In this document: one piece after another, positions 37,333 to 45,976 of the stretch
Layout of the letters: each line of letters starts with the position of its first letter
Numbering within the stretch: position 1 is the first letter of the stretch
NCBI RefSeq assembly: GCF_903914075.1
Contig: NZ_CAIWNQ010000001.1
Location: 372,001 to 436,000 of the forward strand
Source of the DNA: Ruegeria sp. THAF57
Lineage (GTDB): Bacteria; Pseudomonadota; Alphaproteobacteria; Rhodobacterales; Rhodobacteraceae
Direction: 5' to 3'
DNA length: 64,000 nucleotides
Notes under the pieces: model-generated
What the model was told of the DNA's origin: nothing
Databases searched by the model: none
What the model saw: only the letters and a program-made list of their open reading frames with translations
Translations under genes and position numbers: made by a program

Positions 37333-38940
37333 TCACATCCTGAACACGCCGAAACGTGTCTCTTCAATCGGCGCGTTTAGAGCGGCGCTCAATGACAATG
37401 CCAAGACATCGCGCGATTTGCGCGGGTCGATGATGCCGTCATCCCATAGCCGGGCCGAGGCATAGAGCGGGTGCGACTGTTCCTCGAACATGTCCAGCGT
37501 CGGACGCTTGAACTCGGCTTCTTCCTCGGGCGACCACGTGCCACCCTGCCGCTCGATCCCGTCGCGTTTGACCGTGGCCAGAACGCCCGCCGCCTGCTCG
37601 CCCCCCATCACCGAGATGCGCGAGTTCGGCCACGTCCACAGGAACCGAGGCTGATAGGCGCGACCCGCCATGCCGTAGTTTCCCGCGCCGAACGAGCCGC
37701 CCACCAGCATCGTGATCTTGGGCACCGAGGTTGTCGCCACAGCCGTCACCATCTTGGCCCCGTGGCGTGCAATCCCCTCGTTTTCATATTTCCGACCGAC
37801 CATGAACCCGGTGATATTCTGCAGGAAAACAAGCGGCGTTTTGCGCTGCGAACACAGTTCGACAAAATGCGCGCCCTTCTGCGCGGCCTCGGAAAACAGC
37901 ACACCATTGTTGGCGATGATCCCAACCGGGCAGCCTTTGACATGGGCAAAGCCAGTCACCAACGTCTCGCCAAAACGCGGCTTGAACTCATCGAACCGAG
38001 AGCCATCGACCAGCCGCGCAATCACCTCTCGGATATCGTAAGGCGTGCGCAGGTCGGCAGGGACGACACCCAGAATTTCCTCAGGATCATAAGCAGGTTC
38101 TTCCACAGCCTCGAACCGTAGGCCGGGCTTCAGCCCGGCACCGCCCAAAGACCCAACGGCGCGCCGCGCCAAAGCCAATGCGTGCGCATCATCCTCGGCC
38201 AGATAATCTGCCACGCCAGACAGACGCGTATGCACGTCGCCGCCGCCAAGGTCTTCGGCGCTCACCACCTCTCCGGTCGCGGCCTTGACCAAAGGCGGCC
38301 CGGCCAAAAAGATCGTACCCTGTTCTTTCACGATAATTGTCACATCCGACATCGCAGGCACATAGGCTCCGCCCGCCGTACATGACCCCATCACCACGGC
38401 GATCTGAGCAATGCCTTTGGCGCTCATCCGCGCTTGATTATAGAAGATGCGGCCAAAATGATCGCGGTCAGGGAAGACCTCATCCTGGTTGGGCAGGTTC
38501 GCGCCGCCGCTGTCGACCAGATAGATGCAGGGCAGATGGTTTTCCTCGGCAATCTCCTGCGCCCGCAGGTGTTTTTTGACCGACATCGGATAGTACGTGC
38601 CGCCCTTCACGGTGGCATCGTTGCACACCACCATGACCTCACGCCCCTGCACCCGGCCAATCCCCGCGATCACCCCAGCACAAGGCGCGGCGCCCCAATA
38701 CATCCCATGCGCCGCCGTCGCGCCGATCTCCAGAAACGGAGACCCCGCGTCCAGCAGGTTCGCCACCCTACGCCGAGGCAACATTTTACCCCGCGATTCA
38801 TGCCGTGCACGGGATTTTTCACCGCCGCCCATGCGGGCCGCTTCGGCGGCTTCGGAGATCTGTGCCAGTGCGTCCAGATGAGCGCTGCGGTTTGCCTTGA
38901 AGCCCTCAGAGGCGGGCATGGCTTTGGATGTGAGTTTCAT
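37333..38940 (-). CDS. mccB: Methylcrotonyl-CoA carboxylase carboxyltransferase subunit
   Basis: 535 residues, two crotonase-like carboxyltransferase halves. Features: [52 protein letters not shown] (in parts) and the C-half [21 protein letters not shown]. This set is typical of MCC beta rather than propionyl-CoA carboxylase. Its ATG directly follows the stop of the acyl-CoA synthetase gene. It works with the biotin subunit encoded 431 bases further on. Confidence 0.94.
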   Translation of the reverse strand: MKLTSKAMPASEGFKANRSAHLDALAQISEAAEAARMGGGEKSRARHESRGKMLPRRRVANLLDAGSPFLEIGATAAHGMYWGAAPCAGVIAGIGRVQGREVMVVCNDATVKGGTYYPMSVKKHLRAQEIAEENHLPCIYLVDSGGANLPNQDEVFPDRDHFGRIFYNQARMSAKGIAQIAVVMGSCTAGGAYVPAMSDVTIIVKEQGTIFLAGPPLVKAATGEVVSAEDLGGGDVHTRLSGVADYLAEDDAHALALARRAVGSLGGAGLKPGLRFEAVEEPAYDPEEILGVVPADLRTPYDIREVIARLVDGSRFDEFKPRFGETLVTGFAHVKGCPVGIIANNGVLFSEAAQKGAHFVELCSQRKTPLVFLQNITGFMVGRKYENEGIARHGAKMVTAVATTSVPKITMLVGGSFGAGNYGMAGRAYQPRFLWTWPNSRISVMGGEQAAGVLATVKRDGIERQGGTWSPEEEAEFKRPTLDMFEEQSHPLYASARLWDDGIIDPRKSRDVLALSLSAALNAPIEETRFGVFRM

Positions 38941-40470
38941 TTACGTTGTCTCCAATTCCAACTTCGCACGACGCTTCAATTCCTTCCGAATGACCTTCCC
39001 AGTCACCGTCATCGGCAATTCCTCTAGAAACGCCACCTCGCGCGGGTAGGAATACTGCGCCAGACGGTCCTTGACCCAGTCTTGCAACTCCGTCCCTGAC
39101 GCCTCGGCTCCCGGTTTCAGCACCACATAGGCCTTCACGATCTCGGTCCGCAGCGGGTCGGGCTTGCCGACTACGCCGACCGTTGCCACCGCAGGGTGGG
39201 TCAGCAGGCAATCTTCGATTTCGGCGGGGCCGATACGGTATCCGGCTGAGGTGATTACGTCATCATCTCGGCCCACGAAGCGCAGATATTCGCCCTCCCA
39301 AACGCCGCGATCACCGGTGATCAGCCAATCGCCCCGGAACTTCTCAGCCGTCGCCTCGGGCCGGTTCCAGTATTCCAGCAACATCGAGGCCGAGCCGCGC
39401 CGGATGGCCACGTCGCCCTCGTCCCTCGTGGGTGTGCCGTCCTCATCAATCACCGCAACCTCATGGCCCGGAACCGGTTTGCCGATGCAGCCGGGACGCA
39501 CTGGAAAATCCTCGGCACAGGACGAGACGACCATGTTGCACTCGGTCTGGCCGTAGAACTCGTTGATTGTCAGGCCGAACGCCTGCTGCCCCCAGGTCAG
39601 CATCTCGGCCCCCAGAGGCTCCCCACCCGACGCGACCGAGCGCAGGCCGGGGATGGCCTGATCCGCCGCTTTCAGCATCCGCAGCGCGGTGGGCGGAAAG
39701 AACACGTTATGTACGCCACCGCGCGCGATCACGTCAGCGCAGATTTCTGGGGCAAATTTCTCAAGCCGCGCGGCGACCACCGGGATGCCCAGCGCCAGAC
39801 CGGGCATCAGCACATCAAACAACCCGCCAATCCATGCCCAATCGGCAGGGGTCCAAAGGCAATCGCCGTCGCGCAGGTGATTGTGGCTTATGGATACGCC
39901 CGGCAGATGCCCCGTCAGAACCCGGTGCCCGTGCAGCGCCCCCTTGGGGCTTCCGGTTGTGCCCGAGGTATAGATCAGCACCGCAGGATCTTCGGGGCCC
40001 GAATCAGCAAAGGAAACCGGGTCATCCGAAGGTGCAATCTGGTCAACCCGCACCGAGTGAGCCAAAGCGCCCAACAGTTCCTCGCCTTCTGCATCCGTCA
40101 AAACTATCTGCGCACCTGCATCCCGAACCCTTGAGGCCAGCGCATCATGTTTGAATAGCTTGAACAGCGGAACCGAGATCGCGCCGATTTTCCAGATCGC
40201 CAGATGCGCTGCCGCGCACCATGGCGATTGGCTGAGAAGTACGCCCACCCGGTCGCCGCGTTGCACAGATATCAGAAGATGGCGCGCGATACCGTCCGCC
40301 ATTCGTTGCAAGCGGTCAAAGGTGACGTCGTCCTGCGTACCCCCGGTTAGGTCGCGAATAGCCACGCGATCACCCGGTTGCGACAGACATTGCCGCGCAA
40401 TGTTCAAGCGGTCGGGAATCGCCCAGCCACCATCGGGATGCAATCCGGGTATGCGCCTAGCGGGACACAT
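38941..40470 (-). CDS. AMP-binding acyl-CoA synthetase in the leucine cluster
   Basis: 509 residues. The adenylation motifs are clear: VLIYTSGTTGSPKGALHGH, NEFYGQTECNMVV, GDWLITGDRG, RDDDVITSAGYRIGPAEIE and the C-terminal TVTGKVIRKELKRR with the catalytic Lys. Members next to liu genes may activate acetoacetate, isovalerate or other short acids; the substrate cannot be told. Its stop abuts the mccB ATG. The start ATG at 40470 has a GGGGG run 12 bases upstream, which is a little far. Confidence 0.85.
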   Translation of the reverse strand: MCPARRIPGLHPDGGWAIPDRLNIARQCLSQPGDRVAIRDLTGGTQDDVTFDRLQRMADGIARHLLISVQRGDRVGVLLSQSPWCAAAHLAIWKIGAISVPLFKLFKHDALASRVRDAGAQIVLTDAEGEELLGALAHSVRVDQIAPSDDPVSFADSGPEDPAVLIYTSGTTGSPKGALHGHRVLTGHLPGVSISHNHLRDGDCLWTPADWAWIGGLFDVLMPGLALGIPVVAARLEKFAPEICADVIARGGVHNVFFPPTALRMLKAADQAIPGLRSVASGGEPLGAEMLTWGQQAFGLTINEFYGQTECNMVVSSCAEDFPVRPGCIGKPVPGHEVAVIDEDGTPTRDEGDVAIRRGSASMLLEYWNRPEATAEKFRGDWLITGDRGVWEGEYLRFVGRDDDVITSAGYRIGPAEIEDCLLTHPAVATVGVVGKPDPLRTEIVKAYVVLKPGAEASGTELQDWVKDRLAQYSYPREVAFLEELPMTVTGKVIRKELKRRAKLELETT

Positions 40471-40534
40471 TGCCGAAACCCCCTGTTTTCATGGCATTTC
40501 TTTGACGTCGGGCACGTTCGCCAATCACACGAAC

Positions 40535-40548
40535 TTGACACAGATCAG
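40535..40548. promoter_or_regulatory. FNR-like box upstream of ompW
   Basis: TTGAC-ACAG-ATCAG matches the FNR consensus TTGAT-N4-ATCAA at eight of ten positions. It lies 59 bases before the ompW ATG, in the divergent gap with the acyl-CoA synthetase gene. In E. coli ompW is FNR-controlled. No FNR gene is in the window. Confidence 0.35.
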
Positions 40549-40606
40549 AGTTGGCAGCGGCCCGTTCGCGCAAAACGCCTGCATCAACAAACCTAAAGGC
40601 AGTACA

Positions 40607-41215
40607 ATGACCAACAAACTCGCCGCTCTGACCCTCTCCACCGCGCTTGTTGCGCTGGCTGTCCCAGCTTTCGCCCAATCTCGGGGTGATTGGACCGTCG
40701 GACTTGGTGTGGGCTATCTCGACCCGAAATCCGACAACGGCACGCTGAGCAATGGCGCCAGCGTCGAGGTTGACTCGGACACGCGCCCGATCTTCACGGT
40801 AGAATACTTCGTTCGTGACAACCTTGGCGTCGAATTGCTGGCCGCAACGCCCTTCAGCCATGACATTACCCTGGCTGGCAGCATCGACGGCGGGACCGTC
40901 AAGCACCTGCCGCCCACACTGTCGCTGAACTATCACTTCCCGACCAATAGCGCGTGGAAGCCTTACGTTGGCGCTGGTATCAACTATACCATCTTCTTTG
41001 ACGAAAGCTCGGCTCTGGGCGATCTGGAACTGGATGACTCGGTTGGTGTCTCTCTGCAGGCTGGTCTGGATTACATGGTCACCGAAAAAGGCGCCGTGCG
41101 TCTGAACGTGCGCTGGTTCGACATCGACTCGGATGTCAGCCTCGACGGAAACGACCTCGGCACTGCCGAAATTGATCCGTGGCTGGTCGGCGTTTCCTAC
41201 GTCCATCGCTTCTGA
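40607..41215 (+). CDS. ompW: OmpW family outer membrane protein
   Basis: 202 residues from the ATG at 40607. A signal peptide (1-23, ending VPAFA) leads to an eight-stranded beta-barrel of the OmpW type: GDWTVGLGVGYLDPKSDNG, PTLSLNYHF, KPYVGAGINYTIFF, and a C-terminal aromatic residue in YVHRF, the normal outer membrane insertion signal. OmpW forms a narrow hydrophobic channel. The gene sits opposite to and inside the leucine cluster, and has its own terminator. Confidence 0.93.
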   Translation: MTNKLAALTLSTALVALAVPAFAQSRGDWTVGLGVGYLDPKSDNGTLSNGASVEVDSDTRPIFTVEYFVRDNLGVELLAATPFSHDITLAGSIDGGTVKHLPPTLSLNYHFPTNSAWKPYVGAGINYTIFFDESSALGDLELDDSVGVSLQAGLDYMVTEKGAVRLNVRWFDIDSDVSLDGNDLGTAEIDPWLVGVSYVHRF

Positions 41216-41227
41216 TCCTTCGAAGAA

Positions 41228-41263
41228 ACGCCCCGCAGTTCCCTCGTCTGCGGGGCGTTTTTT
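41228..41263 (+). terminator. Intrinsic terminator of ompW
   Basis: ACGCCCCGCAG, a nine-base loop, CTGCGGGGCGT, then six T. The 11-base-pair GC-rich stem and T run end the ompW transcript. The minus-strand side has TTTCTT, so it may also work weakly for the convergent ivd gene. Confidence 0.9.
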
Positions 41264-41265
41264 CA

Positions 41266-42429
41266 TCACTCCATCCCGCTCATCAGTTCCCGGCCGATCA
41301 GCATCCGGCGGATTTCACTGGTGCCCGCGCCGATCTCCATCAGCTTGGCATCGCGGAAAATCCGGCTGACGGGAGAATCCGACAGGAACCCGGCCCCGCC
41401 CATTGCCTGCACCGCCTGATGCGCCTGCGTCATCGCCGCCTCGGACGCGTAAAGGCAGCACGCCGCCGCATCCTGACGCGTCACATCCCCGCGATCACAC
41501 GCCTTGGCCACTTCGTACACATAGGCGCGGGCTGAATTCATCGCCGTATACATATCCGCGATCTTTCCCTGCATAAGCTGGAAGCTACCGATGGGTTTCC
41601 CAAATTGCTTACGCTCGGCCAGATAGGGCATGATCTCATCCAGACAAGCGGCCATGATGCCGGTGCCGATTCCGGCAAGCACCACACGCTCATAGTCCAA
41701 CCCGGACATTAGAACCGCGACACCCTTCCCTTCTTCGCCAAGCACGTTGTCGAAAGGCACTTCGACGTCTTCAAAGATCAGTTCGGCCGTATTCGACCCG
41801 CGCATCCCCAACTTGTCGAAATGGGGTGAGGTGGAAAAGCCGGTCATCTCTTTCTCGATCAGAAAGGCGGTGATTCCACGCGACCCGGCCTCTGGGTCAG
41901 TCTTGGCGTAAACGACCAGAGTATCCGCGTCCGGCCCGTTGGTGATCCAGTATTTGCTGCCATTCAGACGATAGTGATCATTGCGCTTCTCGGCCCGCAA
42001 CTTCATTGACACCACGTCGGATCCTGCCGACGCCTCGGACATCGCCAGTGCACCCACATGTTCACCCGAAATTAGGCGCGGCAGGTATTTCGCCTTTTGC
42101 TCATCCGTTCCGTTCAGCTTGATCTGATTGACGCACAGGTTCGAGTGGGCACCATAAGACAGTGATACCGAAGCCGAAGCCCGGGCAACCTCTTCAACGG
42201 CGACGGTATGGGCCAGATACGACATGCCCACCCCGCCGAATTCTTCGGGCACCGTAATGCCCAACATCCCCAAATCGCCCATTTCCTTCCAAAGCTCATT
42301 GGGAAACGCGTTCGAGGCGTCAATCTCTGCGGCCATCGGCTTGACCCGCTCCTGCGCCCAGCGGTGAACCATTTCACGCAGAGCATTCACATCCTCGCCC
42401 AGATCAAACTGCATGGTCGCCGCGAACAT
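41266..42429 (-). CDS. ivd: Isovaleryl-CoA dehydrogenase
   Basis: 387 residues from the ATG at 42429, with GGAGGAGA upstream. Acyl-CoA dehydrogenase signatures are [16 protein letters not shown] and [22 protein letters not shown]. The catalytic Glu is Glu247 in [12 protein letters not shown], the position used by isovaleryl-CoA dehydrogenases instead of the usual C-terminal Glu. It oxidises isovaleryl-CoA to 3-methylcrotonyl-CoA with FAD and passes electrons to ETF. It is separated from the rest of the leucine operon by the inverted ompW gene. Confidence 0.94.
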   Translation of the reverse strand: MFAATMQFDLGEDVNALREMVHRWAQERVKPMAAEIDASNAFPNELWKEMGDLGMLGITVPEEFGGVGMSYLAHTVAVEEVARASASVSLSYGAHSNLCVNQIKLNGTDEQKAKYLPRLISGEHVGALAMSEASAGSDVVSMKLRAEKRNDHYRLNGSKYWITNGPDADTLVVYAKTDPEAGSRGITAFLIEKEMTGFSTSPHFDKLGMRGSNTAELIFEDVEVPFDNVLGEEGKGVAVLMSGLDYERVVLAGIGTGIMAACLDEIMPYLAERKQFGKPIGSFQLMQGKIADMYTAMNSARAYVYEVAKACDRGDVTRQDAAACCLYASEAAMTQAHQAVQAMGGAGFLSDSPVSRIFRDAKLMEIGAGTSEIRRMLIGRELMSGME

Positions 42430-42453
42430 ATGCGATCTCCTCCCTCGCATTAA

Positions 42454-42467
42454 TGAACAGTTGTTCA
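42454..42467. promoter_or_regulatory. 14-base perfect palindrome upstream of ivd
   Basis: TGAACA-GT-TGTTCA is a perfect inverted repeat 25 bases upstream of the ivd ATG, in the position of a promoter or operator. A TetR- or MerR-type regulator of leucine catabolism could bind it; none is encoded nearby. Confidence 0.5.
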
Positions 42468-42515
42468 ATAAGTATCAGCGAATCTTTTCCGGGTCAACGA
42501 CGGCCAAGCAGAAAC

Positions 42516-42545
42516 ACACCACCGCCCCGTCAGGGGTGGTGGTGT
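42516..42545 (-). terminator. Hairpin downstream of the DegT aminotransferase gene
   Basis: On the minus strand ACACCACCACCCC-TGAC-GGGGCGGTGGTGT forms a 13-base-pair stem with one G-T pair and a four-base loop, 40 bases after the stop at 42585. The following bases GTTTCTG are only moderately T rich. It very likely ends the gph-DegT transcript. Confidence 0.75.
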
Positions 42546-42584
42546 CAAAGCATCAAGCGTGCGCCTTCAGCGCACTCCTTTGGA

Positions 42585-43775
42585 TTACGATTGGTAGACG
42601 GCCCCGACCTCGGCCCGGATGATCCGCGCAATCAGGCGGCAATCGTCCAGCGAGAATGTCAGCGGCACGCGCATGTCCATGATCCCGGCCAACACCCGGT
42701 CACTGGCAGGCAAAGGCGCGCTGTCGGCGTAGCGCCAGCTATCATAGCGCGAGGTAAACCCGGTGGGCTCGGCCCCGCCAAACCACTTCAGCTCGACCCC
42801 GCGCGCAGCACAGCGGCGGATCACTTCGGCAATGCGCTCGGGTGACCAGTCCAACAGCAGGAACTGAATGGACGAGCCCACATAGGTCTCACCCTCGGGC
42901 CGCTCCACAATCGTCAAGCCAGGCGTGCCGCACAGCCCCTTTTCAATCTCGGCATAACGCTCATTCCACCGTGCGACCTGTCTATCCAGATCCCGTAGCT
43001 GAGGCCGCAGGATCGCCGCCCTCAGATTATCCATCCGACCCGAGACATTGGGCGTAGTATATTTGATCCGTTCGAACACTTCAGGTCCCGGCGCGGCCAG
43101 ATGGCGTTCATACAGCATATAGGATCCCGACAGCATTGTGGCCTTGGCCGCCAACTCCTCATCATCGGTGATCAGCAAGCCGCCCTCGCCCGAGTTCACG
43201 TGTTTATAGGTCTGACAAGAATAGCACCCGATGGCCCCCTGCCGCCCTGACAGTTGCCCACGCCACGCGGCACCCATCGTATGCGCGCAATCCTCGATCA
43301 CAGTCACACCCGCGGCGTCGCACATCTGCATCAGCCGATCCATGTCACACAGATGCCCGCGCATGTGGCTAAGCATCAGCACCCGCGCCCGATCCAGCTT
43401 GGCCTCTAGATCCTCCAGATCAATCACCAACCCCTCGGTGACGCCCACGAAAACGGGCTTTGCCCCGACCGAGGCGATGGACCCCGGCACTGGGGCCAGC
43501 GTGAAGGCATTGGTCAGAACCGGATCACCGGGCCGCACACCCACCGCACGCAATGCGGTCGCCAGCGCATAGCCGCCCGAGGACACAGCCAGACAGTATT
43601 TCGCCCCCATCTGCGCGGCAAATTCTTGTTCCAGCAAAGCAGTTTCACCCAGCTCTCCGGGCGTCACGTTATAGCGATGCAAACGACCGTGACGCAGAAC
43701 CGCCAATGCGGCCTCGATCGCTTCGTCGGGGATGGGTTCCTGCTGCGTGAAACTGCCAGTGAATGTCTCGGTCAT
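42585..43775 (-). CDS. DegT/DnrJ/EryC1/StrS family aminotransferase
   Basis: 396 residues. The PLP Lys is Lys191 in YSCQTYKHVNSGEGG, with Asp162 in VIEDCAHTMGA pairing with the cofactor nitrogen and GRMDNLRAAI following. The family makes amino sugars or related secondary metabolites. There are no sugar biosynthesis genes next to it, so the substrate is open. It lies 39 bases downstream of gph on the same strand. The lead sequence FTGSFTQQEPIP and the long C-terminal part are complete. Confidence 0.87.
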   Translation of the reverse strand: MTETFTGSFTQQEPIPDEAIEAALAVLRHGRLHRYNVTPGELGETALLEQEFAAQMGAKYCLAVSSGGYALATALRAVGVRPGDPVLTNAFTLAPVPGSIASVGAKPVFVGVTEGLVIDLEDLEAKLDRARVLMLSHMRGHLCDMDRLMQMCDAAGVTVIEDCAHTMGAAWRGQLSGRQGAIGCYSCQTYKHVNSGEGGLLITDDEELAAKATMLSGSYMLYERHLAAPGPEVFERIKYTTPNVSGRMDNLRAAILRPQLRDLDRQVARWNERYAEIEKGLCGTPGLTIVERPEGETYVGSSIQFLLLDWSPERIAEVIRRCAARGVELKWFGGAEPTGFTSRYDSWRYADSAPLPASDRVLAGIMDMRVPLTFSLDDCRLIARIIRAEVGAVYQS

Positions 43776-43814
43776 ATGCCCGTTCTGAGGCCGCGCGTGC
43801 GCAGCGTCAAGGGT

Positions 43815-44486
43815 TTACGCCACCGCTCCGATAAGGCTGGTCACAACCTCGGGCAGATCATCGAAGTGATGCAGCAACGCTTCGGGTTCCAGCGCAGCCA
43901 TATCCGCGCCCGACGGACCAAACGTTACCAACACCGAAGGAACCCCAGCTGCACGCGCTGTATTACGGTCGGTATCGGAATCTCCGATCAGAACACAAAG
44001 ATCGGGATGCCCCCCAGCCCGTCGCGCGGCCTCGCGCAGCGGTTCAGGATCGGGCTTGCGAACCGGCAGGGTGTCGGCCCCCACCAATGATGAGAACTGA
44101 TCCCGCACGCCCATCTGGGTCAGCAACTGATCGGCAAGAGCTTCGGGCTTGTTCGTGCAAATCCCCACGCCGTACCCCGCGACCTTCAATGCCTCAACCG
44201 CATTAAGTGCACCGGGGTAGAATTGCGTATGGGTATCAATGGCCTGCGCATATGCGTCCAGCAGCATCGGATAATATGCGTGAATCGCCTGTTCATCATA
44301 AGCCCCGACACGCTTCAATCCGTGCGTCAGCATCATCCGGCCACCCCGCAGCGCGACCGCAGCATCCTGCCCGTGAACCAGAACATCCCCGTGCCCCATA
44401 TGGCGAAAACAGTGGTTCGCGGCCTCAAGCAAATCACCCGAGGTATCGGCCAATGTCCCATCCAGATCGAAGATAACCGTTCGCAT
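43815..44486 (-). CDS. gph: Phosphoglycolate phosphatase
   Basis: 223 residues from the ATG at 44486. HAD motifs: FDLDGTLADTSGDLL near residue 6, GICTNKPEALADQLL, VRKPDPEPL and VLIGDSDTDRNTARAAG. The match to the Gph branch is good. It hydrolyses 2-phosphoglycolate formed by oxygenase activity or DNA repair. It is divergent from glmU with a 134-base gap. Confidence 0.88.
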   Translation of the reverse strand: MRTVIFDLDGTLADTSGDLLEAANHCFRHMGHGDVLVHGQDAAVALRGGRMMLTHGLKRVGAYDEQAIHAYYPMLLDAYAQAIDTHTQFYPGALNAVEALKVAGYGVGICTNKPEALADQLLTQMGVRDQFSSLVGADTLPVRKPDPEPLREAARRAGGHPDLCVLIGDSDTDRNTARAAGVPSVLVTFGPSGADMAALEPEALLHHFDDLPEVVTSLIGAVA

Positions 44487-44620
44487 CGTGCCTCCTGCTT
44501 CGGCGGTTTTTCGCCGTATCCTGTTGCAAACGGCAATCTTGTTTGATGGCTGAACCGCTTGCGCCTTTGCACTCAGCGGATAAAACGGACCGCAACAAAA
44601 CACAAAGAGAAAACGATTTC

Positions 44621-45973
44621 ATGAGCACCGCCCTTGTCATCCTTGCCGCAGGTAAAGGCACCAGGATGAATTCGGACATCCCTAAGGTCCTTCATCCGAT
44701 TGCCCAGACACCGATGCTGGCTCACACCATGCGCGCCGGATCGGTCCTGTCGCCCGAGCGTACCGTGATCGTCACCGGACACGGGTCCGAGGCCGTGGCG
44801 AAAGTGGCGACCGCCGAAGACGAAACAGCCCGGATCGCAGAGCAGACCGAACAGTTGGGCACCGCTCATGCCGTCGCTCAGGCACGCACTGCGCTGGAGG
44901 GGTTCAGGGGTGACGTGGTGGTGTTGTATGGCGACACTCCGTTCCTTCAACCCGAGACACTGGAGCGGATGATCGAGGCGCGCGCTCAAAACGATCTGGT
45001 TATCCTCGGGTTCGAAGCCGCCGATCCCGCGCGCTACGGTCGCTTGGTCATGAACGGAGATCATCTTGAACGAATTGTCGAATTCAAGGATGCCTCAGAT
45101 GAAGAGCGCGCGATAACTTTTTGTAATTCTGGTCTTTTGGCGTGCAACGCAGAGGTGTTGTTTTCCCTGATCGACGCGGTGAGTAACGATAATGCGGCCG
45201 AGGAATACTACCTGACCGACGTCGTGGAAATCGCCCGCAGCCGTGACTTGAAAGTCACCGCAATTGCCTGCGACGAGGCCGAGACGCTGGGGATCAACTC
45301 GCGCGCTGATCTCGCCGCTGCCGACGCTGTATTCCAAACCCGCGCGCGGTCAGAACTGCTGGACCTTGGCGTGACTTTGATGGCCCCTGAGACCGTTTAT
45401 CTTGCCTCGGACACGATTATCGGACGCGACACGGTTATAGAACCGAATGTGGTATTCGGCCCCGGCGTCACGGTCGAAAGCGGCGCGACGATCCGAGCCT
45501 TTTCGCATCTGGAGGGCTGTCACGTCAGCCGAGGCGCTATCGTCGGCCCCTATGCCCGCCTGCGCCCCGGCACCGAATTGGCGGAAGACACGCGCATCGG
45601 AAACTTTGTGGAAATCAAGAACACCGAGATCGCTGAGGGCGCAAAGGTCAACCACCTGAGCTATGTCGGCGACGCGATTGTCGGCGCGGCCACGAATATC
45701 GGTGCGGGTACGATCACATGTAACTATGACGGCGTAATGAAACACAAAACGACCATTGGTCAGAACGTGTTCATCGGATCGAACACGATGCTGGTGGCTC
45801 CTGTGACCATAGGCGATGGTGCCATGACAGCGACCGGAACAGTGGTGACGCGCGACGTAGAGCCTGATGCGCTGGCACTGGCCCGAGCCAAGCAGGACAA
45901 CAAACCCGGCTATGCGCGCAAATTGTTTGAGATGCTCAAGGCGAAGAAGGCTCGCCGCGATAAAGGAGCTTGA
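44621..45973 (+). CDS. glmU: Bifunctional UDP-N-acetylglucosamine pyrophosphorylase / glucosamine-1-phosphate N-acetyltransferase
   Basis: 450 residues from the ATG at 44621. The N-terminal uridyltransferase has LAAGKGTRMNSDIPKVLHP and VLYGDTPFL; the C-terminal acyltransferase is a left-handed beta helix with hexapeptide repeats and NYDGVMKHKTTIG. It makes UDP-GlcNAc for peptidoglycan and lipid A. The next gene glmS lies three bases on, giving a glmU-glmS operon. The SD is an AGAGA stretch. Confidence 0.96.
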   Translation: MSTALVILAAGKGTRMNSDIPKVLHPIAQTPMLAHTMRAGSVLSPERTVIVTGHGSEAVAKVATAEDETARIAEQTEQLGTAHAVAQARTALEGFRGDVVVLYGDTPFLQPETLERMIEARAQNDLVILGFEAADPARYGRLVMNGDHLERIVEFKDASDEERAITFCNSGLLACNAEVLFSLIDAVSNDNAAEEYYLTDVVEIARSRDLKVTAIACDEAETLGINSRADLAAADAVFQTRARSELLDLGVTLMAPETVYLASDTIIGRDTVIEPNVVFGPGVTVESGATIRAFSHLEGCHVSRGAIVGPYARLRPGTELAEDTRIGNFVEIKNTEIAEGAKVNHLSYVGDAIVGAATNIGAGTITCNYDGVMKHKTTIGQNVFIGSNTMLVAPVTIGDGAMTATGTVVTRDVEPDALALARAKQDNKPGYARKLFEMLKAKKARRDKGA

Positions 45974-45976
45974 CCT

